From positions 124,001 through 188,000 of the forward strand of contig NZ_JABEDH010000003.1 in NCBI RefSeq assembly GCF_029285175.1: a stretch of DNA of 64,000 bases, written 5' to 3'. Source of the DNA: Sulfitobacter sp. M05. GTDB taxonomy: Bacteria > Pseudomonadota > Alphaproteobacteria > Rhodobacterales > Rhodobacteraceae. The position numbers were made by a program, and so were the translations under genes. The notes beneath the pieces were generated by a model. It saw only the letters and a program-made list of their open reading frames with translations, was not told the origin of the DNA and ran no database searches. Below, piece after piece: positions 8,627-16,256 of the stretch (positions are counted from its first letter, which is position 1; every line of letters starts with the position of its first letter).

Positions 8627-8647
8627 TTGGTCGACCATGGCGACCAA
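8627..8647. promoter_or_regulatory. Inverted repeat between EAL gene and tag
   Basis: Perfect inverted repeat TTGGTCG-N7-CGACCAA in the 119-bp divergent intergenic region, 22 bp upstream of the EAL start. It looks like a site for a dimeric DNA-binding protein; the regulator is unknown. Confidence 0.4.
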
Positions 8648-8723
8648 GTTCTAAGGGTGTGTTAAAATGCCGATTTGGATCGAATTTTAGTCAGCCCTGT
8701 GCGCGGGCAAGTTGGAGGGCGAT

Positions 8724-9299
8724 ATGGAGCGTTGCGGATGGGCCGGCTCAGAACAGATTTACATGGATTATCATGACACTGAGTGGGGTGTGCCGGAATA
8801 CGACAGCCGTGCTTTGTGGGAAAAGCTGATCCTCGACGGGTTTCAGGCCGGGCTCAGCTGGATCACAATCCTGAAAAAGCGCGACAATTTTCGTAGCGCA
8901 TTCGAAGGGTTCGACCCCAATGTGATCGCAGGGTGGGGCGAACCGGAGGTACAGCGCTTGCTGGGAAATGCGGGCATCATCCGGCATCGCGGCAAGATCG
9001 AGGCCACGATTACCAACGCCCGTGCATGGCAAAAGGTCGAGCAGCGCGTGGGATTTGATAGCTTCATGTGGGGCTATGTCGACGGCACCCCTTTGCAAAA
9101 TAGCTGGGCGACATTGGCAGATGTCCCCGCCAAAACGGCTCTTTCGGAACAGATATCGAAAGACCTCAAGAAAGAGGGGTTCAAATTTTGCGGCCCCACG
9201 ATTGTTTATGCCTGGATGCAGGCCTGTGGGTTGATTAACGATCATCTGGTGACCTGTCCGAAGCGTGCGGAATGTGCCGCGATGGCGCGGGAGAAATAA
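8724..9299 (+). CDS. tag: DNA-3-methyladenine glycosylase I
   Basis: Base-excision repair glycosylase removing 3-methyladenine from DNA. The N-terminus MERCGW...YHDTEWGVP is diagnostic. The structural zinc ligands are present: Cys4, His17, His174 and Cys178 (the last two in NDHLVTC). The length is 191 residues, as in E. coli Tag. I chose ATG 8724 (ribosome binding site GGAGGG at 8714-8719) rather than a TTG at 8712, because Cys4 must be near the N-terminus. It is a single gene, divergent from the EAL gene. Confidence 0.95.
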   Translation: MERCGWAGSEQIYMDYHDTEWGVPEYDSRALWEKLILDGFQAGLSWITILKKRDNFRSAFEGFDPNVIAGWGEPEVQRLLGNAGIIRHRGKIEATITNARAWQKVEQRVGFDSFMWGYVDGTPLQNSWATLADVPAKTALSEQISKDLKKEGFKFCGPTIVYAWMQACGLINDHLVTCPKRAECAAMAREK

Positions 9300-9411
9300 G
9301 CGGATTTACGAACGGCTGGTCGGCAAGGTTTGACGCCTCAGTTTTGCCGAAGTTGCAGTGTAGCCTTTGTGTGAGCCTTGGCCAGGGCGAAGTAGAGCAT
9401 AGGGGCGGGCA

Positions 9412-9609
9412 ATGGAAGCCACCGTAGAAATCGTAAGGTTTATTCATGAAAACCGTTTGGTTGGGGCAGTGTCGCTCGCCGCATTTATCCTGTACTTTTT
9501 CCTGTCATCGCGTCGCGGCAAACAGCGGCAGCGCGCAGCTCACAGCGATAGGCTGACCTCTAGAAGCTCGGAGTATTACAGTACAGAGATTGACGAACTG
9601 CAACGGTAG
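9412..9609 (+). CDS. Small single-pass membrane protein
   Basis: A 65-residue frame with one hydrophobic segment (about 17-33, VGAVSLAAFILYFFLSS) followed by a very basic stretch (RRGKQRQR), consistent with an inner-membrane protein with a cytoplasmic C-tail. No family recognised. Coding status is supported only by this membrane-anchor pattern and a weak purine-rich stretch (GGGGCGGG) before the ATG. Confidence 0.45.
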   Translation: MEATVEIVRFIHENRLVGAVSLAAFILYFFLSSRRGKQRQRAAHSDRLTSRSSEYYSTEIDELQR

Positions 9610-9702
9610 ACGACTGTGATCAGCTTTCGTCAAAGGCGAGGCTGTATTCCTCCTCCTTGAACGCAAAAGCTGTGATTTCCCTCTGTCGTGCTACTCCGTC
9701 CA

Positions 9703-9730
9703 TTGACTCCCCCAATATCCGCCGTATAAG
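9703..9730 (+). promoter_or_regulatory. Sigma-70-type promoter of rpsD
   Basis: TTGACT (9703-9708) and TATAAG (9725-9730) separated by 16 bp, about 95 bp upstream of the rpsD start and close to consensus. The 5' leader is therefore ~90 nt. Confidence 0.65.
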
Positions 9731-9825
9731 CGCGCATTCATTGGTGTTGGTGGCCCCCGCAAGGGGATGCCTGTCGGGGTTCGCCCAAAGGACAACGCCC
9801 TTTACATATCTAAAGGAGAACAGCC

Positions 9826-10446
9826 GTGACCAAACGCACCGCTGCCAAGCACAAACTCGACCGCCGCATGGGCGAAAACATCTGGGGCCGTCCAAAGTCA
9901 CCAGTCAACCGTCGCGAATATGGCCCCGGCCAGCACGGTCAGCGCCGTAAGGGCAAAATTTCCGACTTCGGTATTCAGCTGCGCGCCAAGCAGAAGCTCA
10001 AGGGCTACTACGGCGACCTGACCGAAAAGCAGTTCCGCCGCATCTACGGCGAAGCTGAGCGTGTAAAAGGCGATACAGGTGAAAACCTGATCGGTCTGCT
10101 GGAGCGTCGTCTGGACGCGGTTGTGTACCGTGCCAAGTTCGTGGCCACAGTATTTGCCGCCCGCCAGTTCGTGAACCACGGCCACGTCCGTGTGAACGGC
10201 AAAAAGGTTAACATCCCTTCCTACCGCGTAAAAGAAGGTGACGTGATCGAAGTACGTGACCGTTCCAAGCAGATGGTTGCATTGCTTGAAGCCACTCAGC
10301 TGGCAGAGCGTGACGTGCCTGACTATATCGAGGCTGACCACTCCAAGATGACTGCGACATTCACACGCACCCCAACTTTGGGCGACGTGCCATATCCAGT
10401 TGTTATGGAACCAAACCTCGTCGTGGAATTCTACGCGAAGAACTAA
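9826..10446 (+). CDS. rpsD: 30S ribosomal protein S4
   Basis: Primary 16S rRNA-binding protein of the small subunit. The N-terminal domain and the S4 RNA-binding domain (about residues 95-160, [14 protein letters not shown] ... [15 protein letters not shown]) are clear. The start is GTG 9826, preceded by TAAAGGAG at 9811-9818. The length (206) matches alphaproteobacterial S4. Here the gene stands alone, with its own promoter and a hairpin terminator after it, not in the alpha ribosomal operon as in E. coli. Confidence 0.97.
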   Translation: MTKRTAAKHKLDRRMGENIWGRPKSPVNRREYGPGQHGQRRKGKISDFGIQLRAKQKLKGYYGDLTEKQFRRIYGEAERVKGDTGENLIGLLERRLDAVVYRAKFVATVFAARQFVNHGHVRVNGKKVNIPSYRVKEGDVIEVRDRSKQMVALLEATQLAERDVPDYIEADHSKMTATFTRTPTLGDVPYPVVMEPNLVVEFYAKN

Positions 10447-10477
10447 TCTTCGCCTTTTCATTCCAAGCCAATCACAG

Positions 10478-10505
10478 GGGCTGCGACGGGAAACCGCCGC
10501 GGCCC
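10478..10505 (+). terminator. Probable rpsD terminator hairpin
   Basis: A 12-bp stem (10478-10489 with 10494-10505) containing one G-T pair and one A-C mismatch, closed by a GAAA tetraloop and followed by TTTGCTTTT. It lies between rpsD and hisC. Confidence 0.6.
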
Positions 10506-10576
10506 TTTGCTTTTGGCACTGGTCGCGCCCCTCCCTCAAGGCTAGAACGTCTTGAAACCAGAGACAGGACGCGCAG

Positions 10577-11677
10577 ATGACGCAAATCGCACCGCAGCCC
10601 GGCATTATGGACATCACGCTTTATCAAGGGGGGGCCGCATCTGTGGCCGGCCTTGAAAATGTGGTGAAGCTATCGTCAAATGAAAACCCTTTGGGCCCGT
10701 CACAGGTTGCTATTGACGCGTTCCGCCGGGCGTCTTTCGCGTTGCATCGCTATCCGTCCACGGACCATGGTGCCCTGCGTGCTGCCATCGCCGAAACCCA
10801 TGAGATTGACGCGGACCGCATCATTTGCGGAGCCGGTTCAGACGAAATCATTGCATTTCTCTGTCAGGCCTACGCTGGCCCCGATACCGAAGTGCTGCAT
10901 ACTGAACATGGGTTTGGCATGTACCGGATCAATGCACTGGCCGCCGGCGCGACACCGGTCGAAGTGGCAGAGCGCGAACGTGTCACCGATGTCGATGCCT
11001 TGCTTGAGGGATGCACAGACAAGACGCGACTGGTATTTATGGCCAACCCCAATAACCCAACAGGTACGATGATCGGTGCGTCGGAAATCGCGCGGCTTGC
11101 TGACGGTTTGCCACCCAAGGCGCTGTTGGTGCTGGATGGTGCCTATGCCGAGTATGTTGAAGGGTATGACGGCGGGGCATCCCTTGTTGATAGCCGCGAT
11201 AACGTCGTGATGACGCGCACCTTCTCCAAGATCTACGGGCTGGGCGGGCTGCGTGTTGGCTGGGGGTATTGTCCGAAACATGTGGTGGATGTGCTGAACC
11301 GTGTGCGCGGCCCGTTTAACGTCAGCCAAGCAGCGCTAAGTGCTGCGGAAGCTGCGGTACGAGATACCGCCTATCTGGAGCATTGCCGCACTGAAAACGC
11401 GCGCTGGCGGACATGGATGGCCGATGCCCTTGCTGAAATCGGCGTGCCGTCGGATGTGTCTTGTGCCAACTTTGTGCTGGCGCGGATGGCCAGTGCTGAA
11501 GACGCGGATGCCTGCAACGCCTATCTTGCCAGTCAGGGCCTGCTGGTTCGTCCGGTAGGGAGTTACAAGCTGCCGAATTGTCTGCGGATCACCGTCGGGG
11601 ACGAGGCCAGTTGCCGGCGTGTTGTTCATGCCATCCGAAAGTTCAAAGAAGGGGCTGTTGATGCCGCAAGTGTATGA
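10577..11677 (+). CDS. hisC: Histidinol-phosphate aminotransferase
   Basis: PLP-dependent class I/II aminotransferase of histidine synthesis; relatives also transaminate aromatic keto acids. Substrate/cofactor motifs include [10 protein letters not shown] near residue 33, NPNNPTG at 158-164, and the PLP lysine Lys218 in [16 protein letters not shown]. The length (366) is normal. The next gene is a prephenate dehydrogenase overlapping by 17 bp, an arrangement in which HisC-type enzymes often also serve tyrosine/phenylalanine synthesis; this dual role is inference from context. Confidence 0.93.
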   Translation: MTQIAPQPGIMDITLYQGGAASVAGLENVVKLSSNENPLGPSQVAIDAFRRASFALHRYPSTDHGALRAAIAETHEIDADRIICGAGSDEIIAFLCQAYAGPDTEVLHTEHGFGMYRINALAAGATPVEVAERERVTDVDALLEGCTDKTRLVFMANPNNPTGTMIGASEIARLADGLPPKALLVLDGAYAEYVEGYDGGASLVDSRDNVVMTRTFSKIYGLGGLRVGWGYCPKHVVDVLNRVRGPFNVSQAALSAAEAAVRDTAYLEHCRTENARWRTWMADALAEIGVPSDVSCANFVLARMASAEDADACNAYLASQGLLVRPVGSYKLPNCLRITVGDEASCRRVVHAIRKFKEGAVDAASV

Positions 11678-12584
11678 ACGTGTCGCTCTGATCGGTCTCG
11701 GGCTGATCGCCTCCTCTATGTTCTGGGCGATAAAGCGGGGGGGGCTGGCAGGCGAGGTGACCGGCTTTGCGCGTTCGCCCCAAACCCGCGAAACAGCGCG
11801 CGAAATCGGCCTGTGTGATCGGGTGTGCGACACAGTTGCAGAGGCTGTCGAAGGGGCCGATCTGGTGGTGTTTTGTGTGCCCGTCGGTGTCATGGGGGCA
11901 GTTGCCGCCGAAATAGCCCCCTATCTAAAGGCCGGTGCTACGGTTTCCGATGTGGGCTCGGTCAAGGCGGATGTCATCGCGCAGGTCGCGCCGCATCTGC
12001 CTGATAACGTCCATTTTGTGCCCGCGCACCCGCTTGCCGGGACCGAGCATTCTGGCCCTGCGTCCGGTTTTGCCGAACTGTTCGACAACCGCTGGCTGCT
12101 GATTGTACCGGCTGATGGCACCGACCCCGCTGCAACGGCGCGTTTGCGCGCCTTGTGGGAAGGCATGGGTGCAAATGTTGAAGAAATGGATGCAGAACAC
12201 CACGATTTGGTTTTGGCCGTGACCAGTCACGCGCCGCACCTGATCGCCTACACCATGGTGGGCGTCGCGGATGATCTGCGCCGGGTGACCGACACCGAAG
12301 TGATCAAATATTCCGCTGCCGGTTTTCGTGATTTCACTCGTATCGCGGCGTCAGACCCCACCATGTGGCGTGACGTGTTCCTGTCCAACAAAGATGCCAC
12401 GCTGGAAATTCTGGGCCGTTTCACCGAAGAGTTGTTCGCCTTGCAGAGGGCGATCCGGCAGGGTGATGGGGAACACCTGCACAAGTATTTTACCCGCACC
12501 CGGGCAATCCGGCGCGGGATTATCGAAGCCGGCCAAGATACGGATGCCCCTGATTTCGGGCGGGGCGCGGAGCGCAGCAAGTGA
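11661..12584 (+). CDS. tyrC: Prephenate/arogenate dehydrogenase (cyclohexadienyl dehydrogenase)
   Basis: NAD(P)-dependent oxidative decarboxylase in tyrosine biosynthesis. The N-terminal Rossmann motif is [11 protein letters not shown], followed by a DVGSVK segment and the active-site region [11 protein letters not shown]. It is 307 residues and mono-functional (no chorismate mutase domain). The start at ATG 11661 lies inside the end of hisC (17 bp overlap), so translation is coupled. Its stop overlaps the GTG of the extensin-like gene. Prephenate versus arogenate preference cannot be told. Confidence 0.92.
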   Translation: MPQVYERVALIGLGLIASSMFWAIKRGGLAGEVTGFARSPQTRETAREIGLCDRVCDTVAEAVEGADLVVFCVPVGVMGAVAAEIAPYLKAGATVSDVGSVKADVIAQVAPHLPDNVHFVPAHPLAGTEHSGPASGFAELFDNRWLLIVPADGTDPAATARLRALWEGMGANVEEMDAEHHDLVLAVTSHAPHLIAYTMVGVADDLRRVTDTEVIKYSAAGFRDFTRIAASDPTMWRDVFLSNKDATLEILGRFTEELFALQRAIRQGDGEHLHKYFTRTRAIRRGIIEAGQDTDAPDFGRGAERSK

Positions 12585-13378
12585 TCCGGATCTGGGTCGC
12601 CTGTTTGATGCTTGGTTCTACGCAGCTGGCATTTGCGGCGGATCCCGCGGCCTCTTTAAGGCCGGTGTTGCGCGGCGGTAATGTTGCCCAGCAGCCGGTA
12701 ACACTTGAGCCGTCAGGCGCAATTTCCCAACCGCCGCAAAGCGCGCAGCAAGAGGCAGTCAAGCAGCGTGGTGGCATATTTTCCTCCCTGCGTCCGCTTT
12801 TTCGCAGCAAGAAAGCAGCCAAAGAGGGACGGGCCCGCAAGCAACAACTGGCCAAAGGTGCCCTGTGTGGGGACACCGCAATTCAGGGCGAAACGGTGGG
12901 CCGTGTCACCGGCAAGCTGCGCGGATGTGTCATTGAAAACGCTGTAAGGGTGCGTTCGGTTTCTGGCATTGGCCTAAGTCAACAGTCGGTGATGGATTGT
13001 AAAACGGCGGGTGCCCTCAAGCACTGGATAGAAAATTCAGCCAAGCCGGCCTTGTCGAAAAAAGGGGGTGGGTTGAGCAGCATCCGAGTGGCGGCGCATT
13101 ACGCCTGCCGCACCCGCAATAACCAGAAGGGTGCCAAGCTGTCCGAGCATGGCAAGGGCCGCGCGATTGATATCTCCGGCTTTAGGCTGGCGGACGGCAC
13201 TCAGGTCAGCGTGTTGAAAGGCTGGAAGGCACGGCGCTATTCCAAGGCGCTGCGGCGGATGCACAAGGGGGCCTGTGGGCCGTTTGGCACGGTTCTGGGC
13301 CCCAAGGCGAACCGCTTTCACCTTGATCACTTCCACTTTGACACCGCCCGATATCGCTCGGGCAGCTATTGCAGATAG
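12581..13378 (+). CDS. Extensin-like family protein (LAS-type peptidase fold), secreted
   Basis: A 265-residue protein with an N-terminal signal peptide (hydrophobic residues 3-19, ending AFAA-D). After a low-complexity basic linker (about 60-90) comes the extensin-like C-terminal domain (about 95-265) with zinc-site-like motifs SEHGKGRAIDI and HLDHFHFD, resembling LAS metallopeptidases (D,D-carboxypeptidase/VanY-related fold). Six cysteines may form disulfides. A peptidoglycan-directed role in the periplasm is inference. It starts at GTG 12581, overlapping tyrC, and abuts the convergent DUF2125 gene. Confidence 0.85.
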   Translation: MIRIWVACLMLGSTQLAFAADPAASLRPVLRGGNVAQQPVTLEPSGAISQPPQSAQQEAVKQRGGIFSSLRPLFRSKKAAKEGRARKQQLAKGALCGDTAIQGETVGRVTGKLRGCVIENAVRVRSVSGIGLSQQSVMDCKTAGALKHWIENSAKPALSKKGGGLSSIRVAAHYACRTRNNQKGAKLSEHGKGRAIDISGFRLADGTQVSVLKGWKARRYSKALRRMHKGACGPFGTVLGPKANRFHLDHFHFDTARYRSGSYCR

Positions 13379-14386
13379 TCAGCGCTGGAACAGACGCGGG
13401 GCAGGGCCGATCGGGATTGGCCCGAGGAATGCGCGGCCTTCAACAAACCGCAGTTTGAGGTCAAGCCGGGCCGGATCACCGCCCAGATTGGCCAGTGCGT
13501 TCAACATCACCTCTGCCTGTGGCCGCATGTCCGCGCCAAGCAGACCAGCGTTCTCGGCCAGTTCAAGGGCAGCGCGCCAGTTCTCGATCAATAGGTCAAG
13601 CTGACCCTCCGGGGTGCCCGATGCATCCAGTTGGATTTGGCCGGCAAGATTTATCTTAACCGGTCCCCAGCTCAGCGCAATTCGTTGAATCTCTATCTCA
13701 CGGGGGGATGGTGCCGGCTGGTTCAGCGTGTGGCGATCAAGCGGTGCGTCAAATGTAACGGTGGCATCTGCAACCGCGGTGTCAAACGTCAGTGGCCAGT
13801 CAAGCGGCAGGGACAGGGCGCGACGGACCATCCCGCCCGGAACCAGCTGTGCAATGTCCAATGTAATGCGGTAGACTTCAGCGGTGCCCCCCTGGCGCAA
13901 ATCCCCCGCGAAACCCTGTGCATTCAATAGGTTGCCCTGTTGCAGGTCCAGTTGCCAAGGACCGCTGACGGCATTCAGGTGATCCAGTTGCAATGCAGGT
14001 GAAGGATGCAGGCGCAGGGCCGCCCGCGCGTCTGGGGCCGTCAACGCGAACGCGACATCCGGCGTTGAAATGTCGACCGCTGTTTGTGGGAAATGCACCG
14101 CAAGGTTACCGGGCCAATACGACAGGGCCGTGATCCGCAGGGCATCCGCAGAAAATCCGTGTCCAGTCCGGGGCGATTTCAGCGCGAGCTTGTCCATCCC
14201 CAGATCAAAACGCCCGGGAAACCCGCCCAGCTGTACCGCGCTGACATCCGCTTGCCAGCCCGCGCTGCGGCGTTGCTCTAACCATTTGTTCAAACCGGTT
14301 TCCAGCGCAGTTGTGGCAAGCAGCCACCAGATGCCCCAAAGCACAGCAAGCACCGCAATTGTCCAAACCAGCCTGCGCACCTGCAA
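13379..14386 (-). CDS. DUF2125 domain protein, membrane-anchored periplasmic
   Basis: A 335-residue protein with an N-terminal membrane anchor (about 6-28, LVWTIAVLAVLWGIWWLLA) and a long beta-rich periplasmic region. The phrases LGGFPGRFDL and ALSYWPGNLAVHFP are typical of DUF2125, a family common in alphaproteobacteria. The repetitive beta pattern recalls large periplasmic lipid-transfer or AsmA-like proteins, but this is a loose resemblance and no function is established. It abuts the extensin-like gene end to end. Confidence 0.85.
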   Translation of the reverse strand: MQVRRLVWTIAVLAVLWGIWWLLATTALETGLNKWLEQRRSAGWQADVSAVQLGGFPGRFDLGMDKLALKSPRTGHGFSADALRITALSYWPGNLAVHFPQTAVDISTPDVAFALTAPDARAALRLHPSPALQLDHLNAVSGPWQLDLQQGNLLNAQGFAGDLRQGGTAEVYRITLDIAQLVPGGMVRRALSLPLDWPLTFDTAVADATVTFDAPLDRHTLNQPAPSPREIEIQRIALSWGPVKINLAGQIQLDASGTPEGQLDLLIENWRAALELAENAGLLGADMRPQAEVMLNALANLGGDPARLDLKLRFVEGRAFLGPIPIGPAPRLFQR

Positions 14387-14447
14387 AACCCCTTTAACTT
14401 AACCCTCAGATGCGGTTTACCGGCCCCGACAAAGAAGGACCAGCACG

Positions 14448-14978
14448 ATGGCATTATGGGTATTCGGATACGGATCACTTTTGTGGAATCCGGGGTTTGA
14501 GGTTGCAGAGTCTGTGATCGCCAGCCTGCCGGGTTATGCGCGATCTTTTTGCATGCGCTCGATCCACCATCGTGGCACGCTCGAAGACCCCGGATTGGTA
14601 CTGGCGCTGGATGAACAACCGCAAACCGCCTGCTCTGGCATGGCCCTGCGGGTGATGGACGGACAAGAAGACGAAACGCTGGCCTATCTGCGCGAACGCG
14701 AACTGGTGTCAGCGGCTTATCTGGAAAAGATGCTGGATGTGACCCTTGCAGATGGGCGCATTGTGACGGCCGTTGTCTATGTCATTGACGAAAACCACGA
14801 ACAGTATTGCGGCGGTTTGCCGTTGGAAGAGCAGGCACAGATCATCGCAATGGCCGTCGGCGGGCGGGGGCCAAACACAGAATATCTCTATAACACGGCT
14901 GATCACCTATGTGCCGTGGGACTGGAAGATGCAGACCTGAACTGGCTGCATACGCGTGTGAAAGCGCTCGCGGGATAA
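14448..14978 (+). CDS. ChaC-like gamma-glutamylcyclotransferase
   Basis: A 176-residue protein with the ChaC N-terminal signature VFGYGSLLWNPGF (5-17), RGT at 42-44, PGL at 48-50, and the acidic active-site segment YLREREL (about 80-86) carrying the likely catalytic Glu. ChaC enzymes cleave glutathione to 5-oxoproline and Cys-Gly in the cytoplasm. The length and motifs fit the glutathione-specific class. It reads toward the MotA-like gene with a 75-bp gap. Confidence 0.88.
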   Translation: MALWVFGYGSLLWNPGFEVAESVIASLPGYARSFCMRSIHHRGTLEDPGLVLALDEQPQTACSGMALRVMDGQEDETLAYLRERELVSAAYLEKMLDVTLADGRIVTAVVYVIDENHEQYCGGLPLEEQAQIIAMAVGGRGPNTEYLYNTADHLCAVGLEDADLNWLHTRVKALAG

Positions 14979-15053
14979 AGCCTTGGCAAACTAGTGCGTT
15001 TTCTGTCTAATCTACCCAGAGAGCAGTAATACCGGGGCAGGAGAAACGGCTTA

Positions 15054-16256
15054 ATGGCGCAGGCAGACCGCGCGGAGCGACCACAGTTTTCCCAGCCCTT
15101 CCGTCAGATATCATTGATGCTGATCGTTCTGGGGCTGACCGGCTTCGGGGCCTTTCTGGCATTGCCCTCGGTTTATCCGATTTTTGTGGCGAACCCCTAT
15201 CTGAACGGGGTGATCATTCTGGTATTCTTTATCGGCGTGCTGGCGTGTTTTTATCAGGTATATCAACTGATTGGATCGGTTCGATGGATCGAGAACTTTG
15301 CCTCTGACGCGCCCGACCCCGACACGGTTGCTCCGCAACTTCTGGCCCCGCTGGCGTCACTGCTGCGCACACGTGGCGCACGGATGCAGGTTTCCGCAAC
15401 CTCGACCCGCTCGATCCTGGATTCCGTTTCCACCCGTATCGACGAAGCCCGCGAGATCACGCGTTACATCGTTAACATGTTGATTTTTCTCGGTCTCTTG
15501 GGAACGTTCTATGGTCTTGCAACGACGGTTCCGGCGGTTGTCGATACAATCCGCAGTCTCGCCCCCTCTGAAGGGGAGGGGGGTGTTGATGTTTTTGGTA
15601 AGCTGATGACGGGGCTGGAAGCGCAGCTGGGCGGCATGGGCGTTGCCTTTGGGTCGTCTCTTTTGGGGCTGGCGGGGTCTTTGGTTGTGGGGTTGCTAGA
15701 GCTTTTTGCGGGGCACGGGCAAAACAGGTTCTATCAGGAACTTGAAGACTGGCTTAGCTCGATCACCCGCGTAGGCTTTAGCGCCGGTGAAGATGCAAGT
15801 GGCGAACAGGCGGCGATGGCGGGCGTGTTGGATCATTTGTCAGAGCAAATGGTCAACCAAATGGATGGGCTGCAATCACTATTTGCCAATTCCGAAGCGG
15901 GTCGCGTTGTTGTTGATGAAAAGCTGGGTAAGCTGGCCGATGCCGTCGACCGGATGACCGAGCGTATGCAACGCGATGATGCCGCTGCCGTCGCGCTTGA
16001 GCGGATCGCGGGCGGGCAGGAGCGGCTGATCACCACACTGGAGGCGCATAGCAGCGACGGTATAGACGCCGAAAGCCGGATGCGTTTGCGCTCGATTGAT
16101 GTGCAGATGTTGCGCATTCTTGAGGAGATTTCAGCGGGCCGTCAGGAAACCATGGCCGAGTTGCGACAGGATATCTCCCTGCTGGCCCGGGCGATATCCG
16201 GCACGCCGCCGCGGCGGGTACGCGCGCCCGACAAACCGGGTGGAGGAGAGCGATAG
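15054..16256 (+). CDS. MotA/TolQ/ExbB-like proton-channel subunit
   Basis: A 400-residue inner-membrane protein. Four hydrophobic segments are visible (about 20-46, 50-74, 138-163, 188-222). The last two (NMLIFLGLLGTFYGLATTV and GGMGVAFGSSLLGLAGSLVVG) carry the MotA_ExbB signature, where small polar residues line the proton path. The C-terminal ~170 residues are predicted helical and cytoplasmic. MotA-type proteins form pentameric stators around a MotB-type dimer and convert proton flow to movement. The next gene begins directly after the stop codon and encodes the MotB-like partner. No flagellar, tol or ton genes are nearby, so the driven process is unknown. Confidence 0.85.
   Translation: MAQADRAERPQFSQPFRQISLMLIVLGLTGFGAFLALPSVYPIFVANPYLNGVIILVFFIGVLACFYQVYQLIGSVRWIENFASDAPDPDTVAPQLLAPLASLLRTRGARMQVSATSTRSILDSVSTRIDEAREITRYIVNMLIFLGLLGTFYGLATTVPAVVDTIRSLAPSEGEGGVDVFGKLMTGLEAQLGGMGVAFGSSLLGLAGSLVVGLLELFAGHGQNRFYQELEDWLSSITRVGFSAGEDASGEQAAMAGVLDHLSEQMVNQMDGLQSLFANSEAGRVVVDEKLGKLADAVDRMTERMQRDDAAAVALERIAGGQERLITTLEAHSSDGIDAESRMRLRSIDVQMLRILEEISAGRQETMAELRQDISLLARAISGTPPRRVRAPDKPGGGER

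Noticed and set aside
9620..9901. 93-codon minus-strand frame near rpsD
   Set aside because: It overlaps the rpsD promoter and 5' coding region and has no family similarity.
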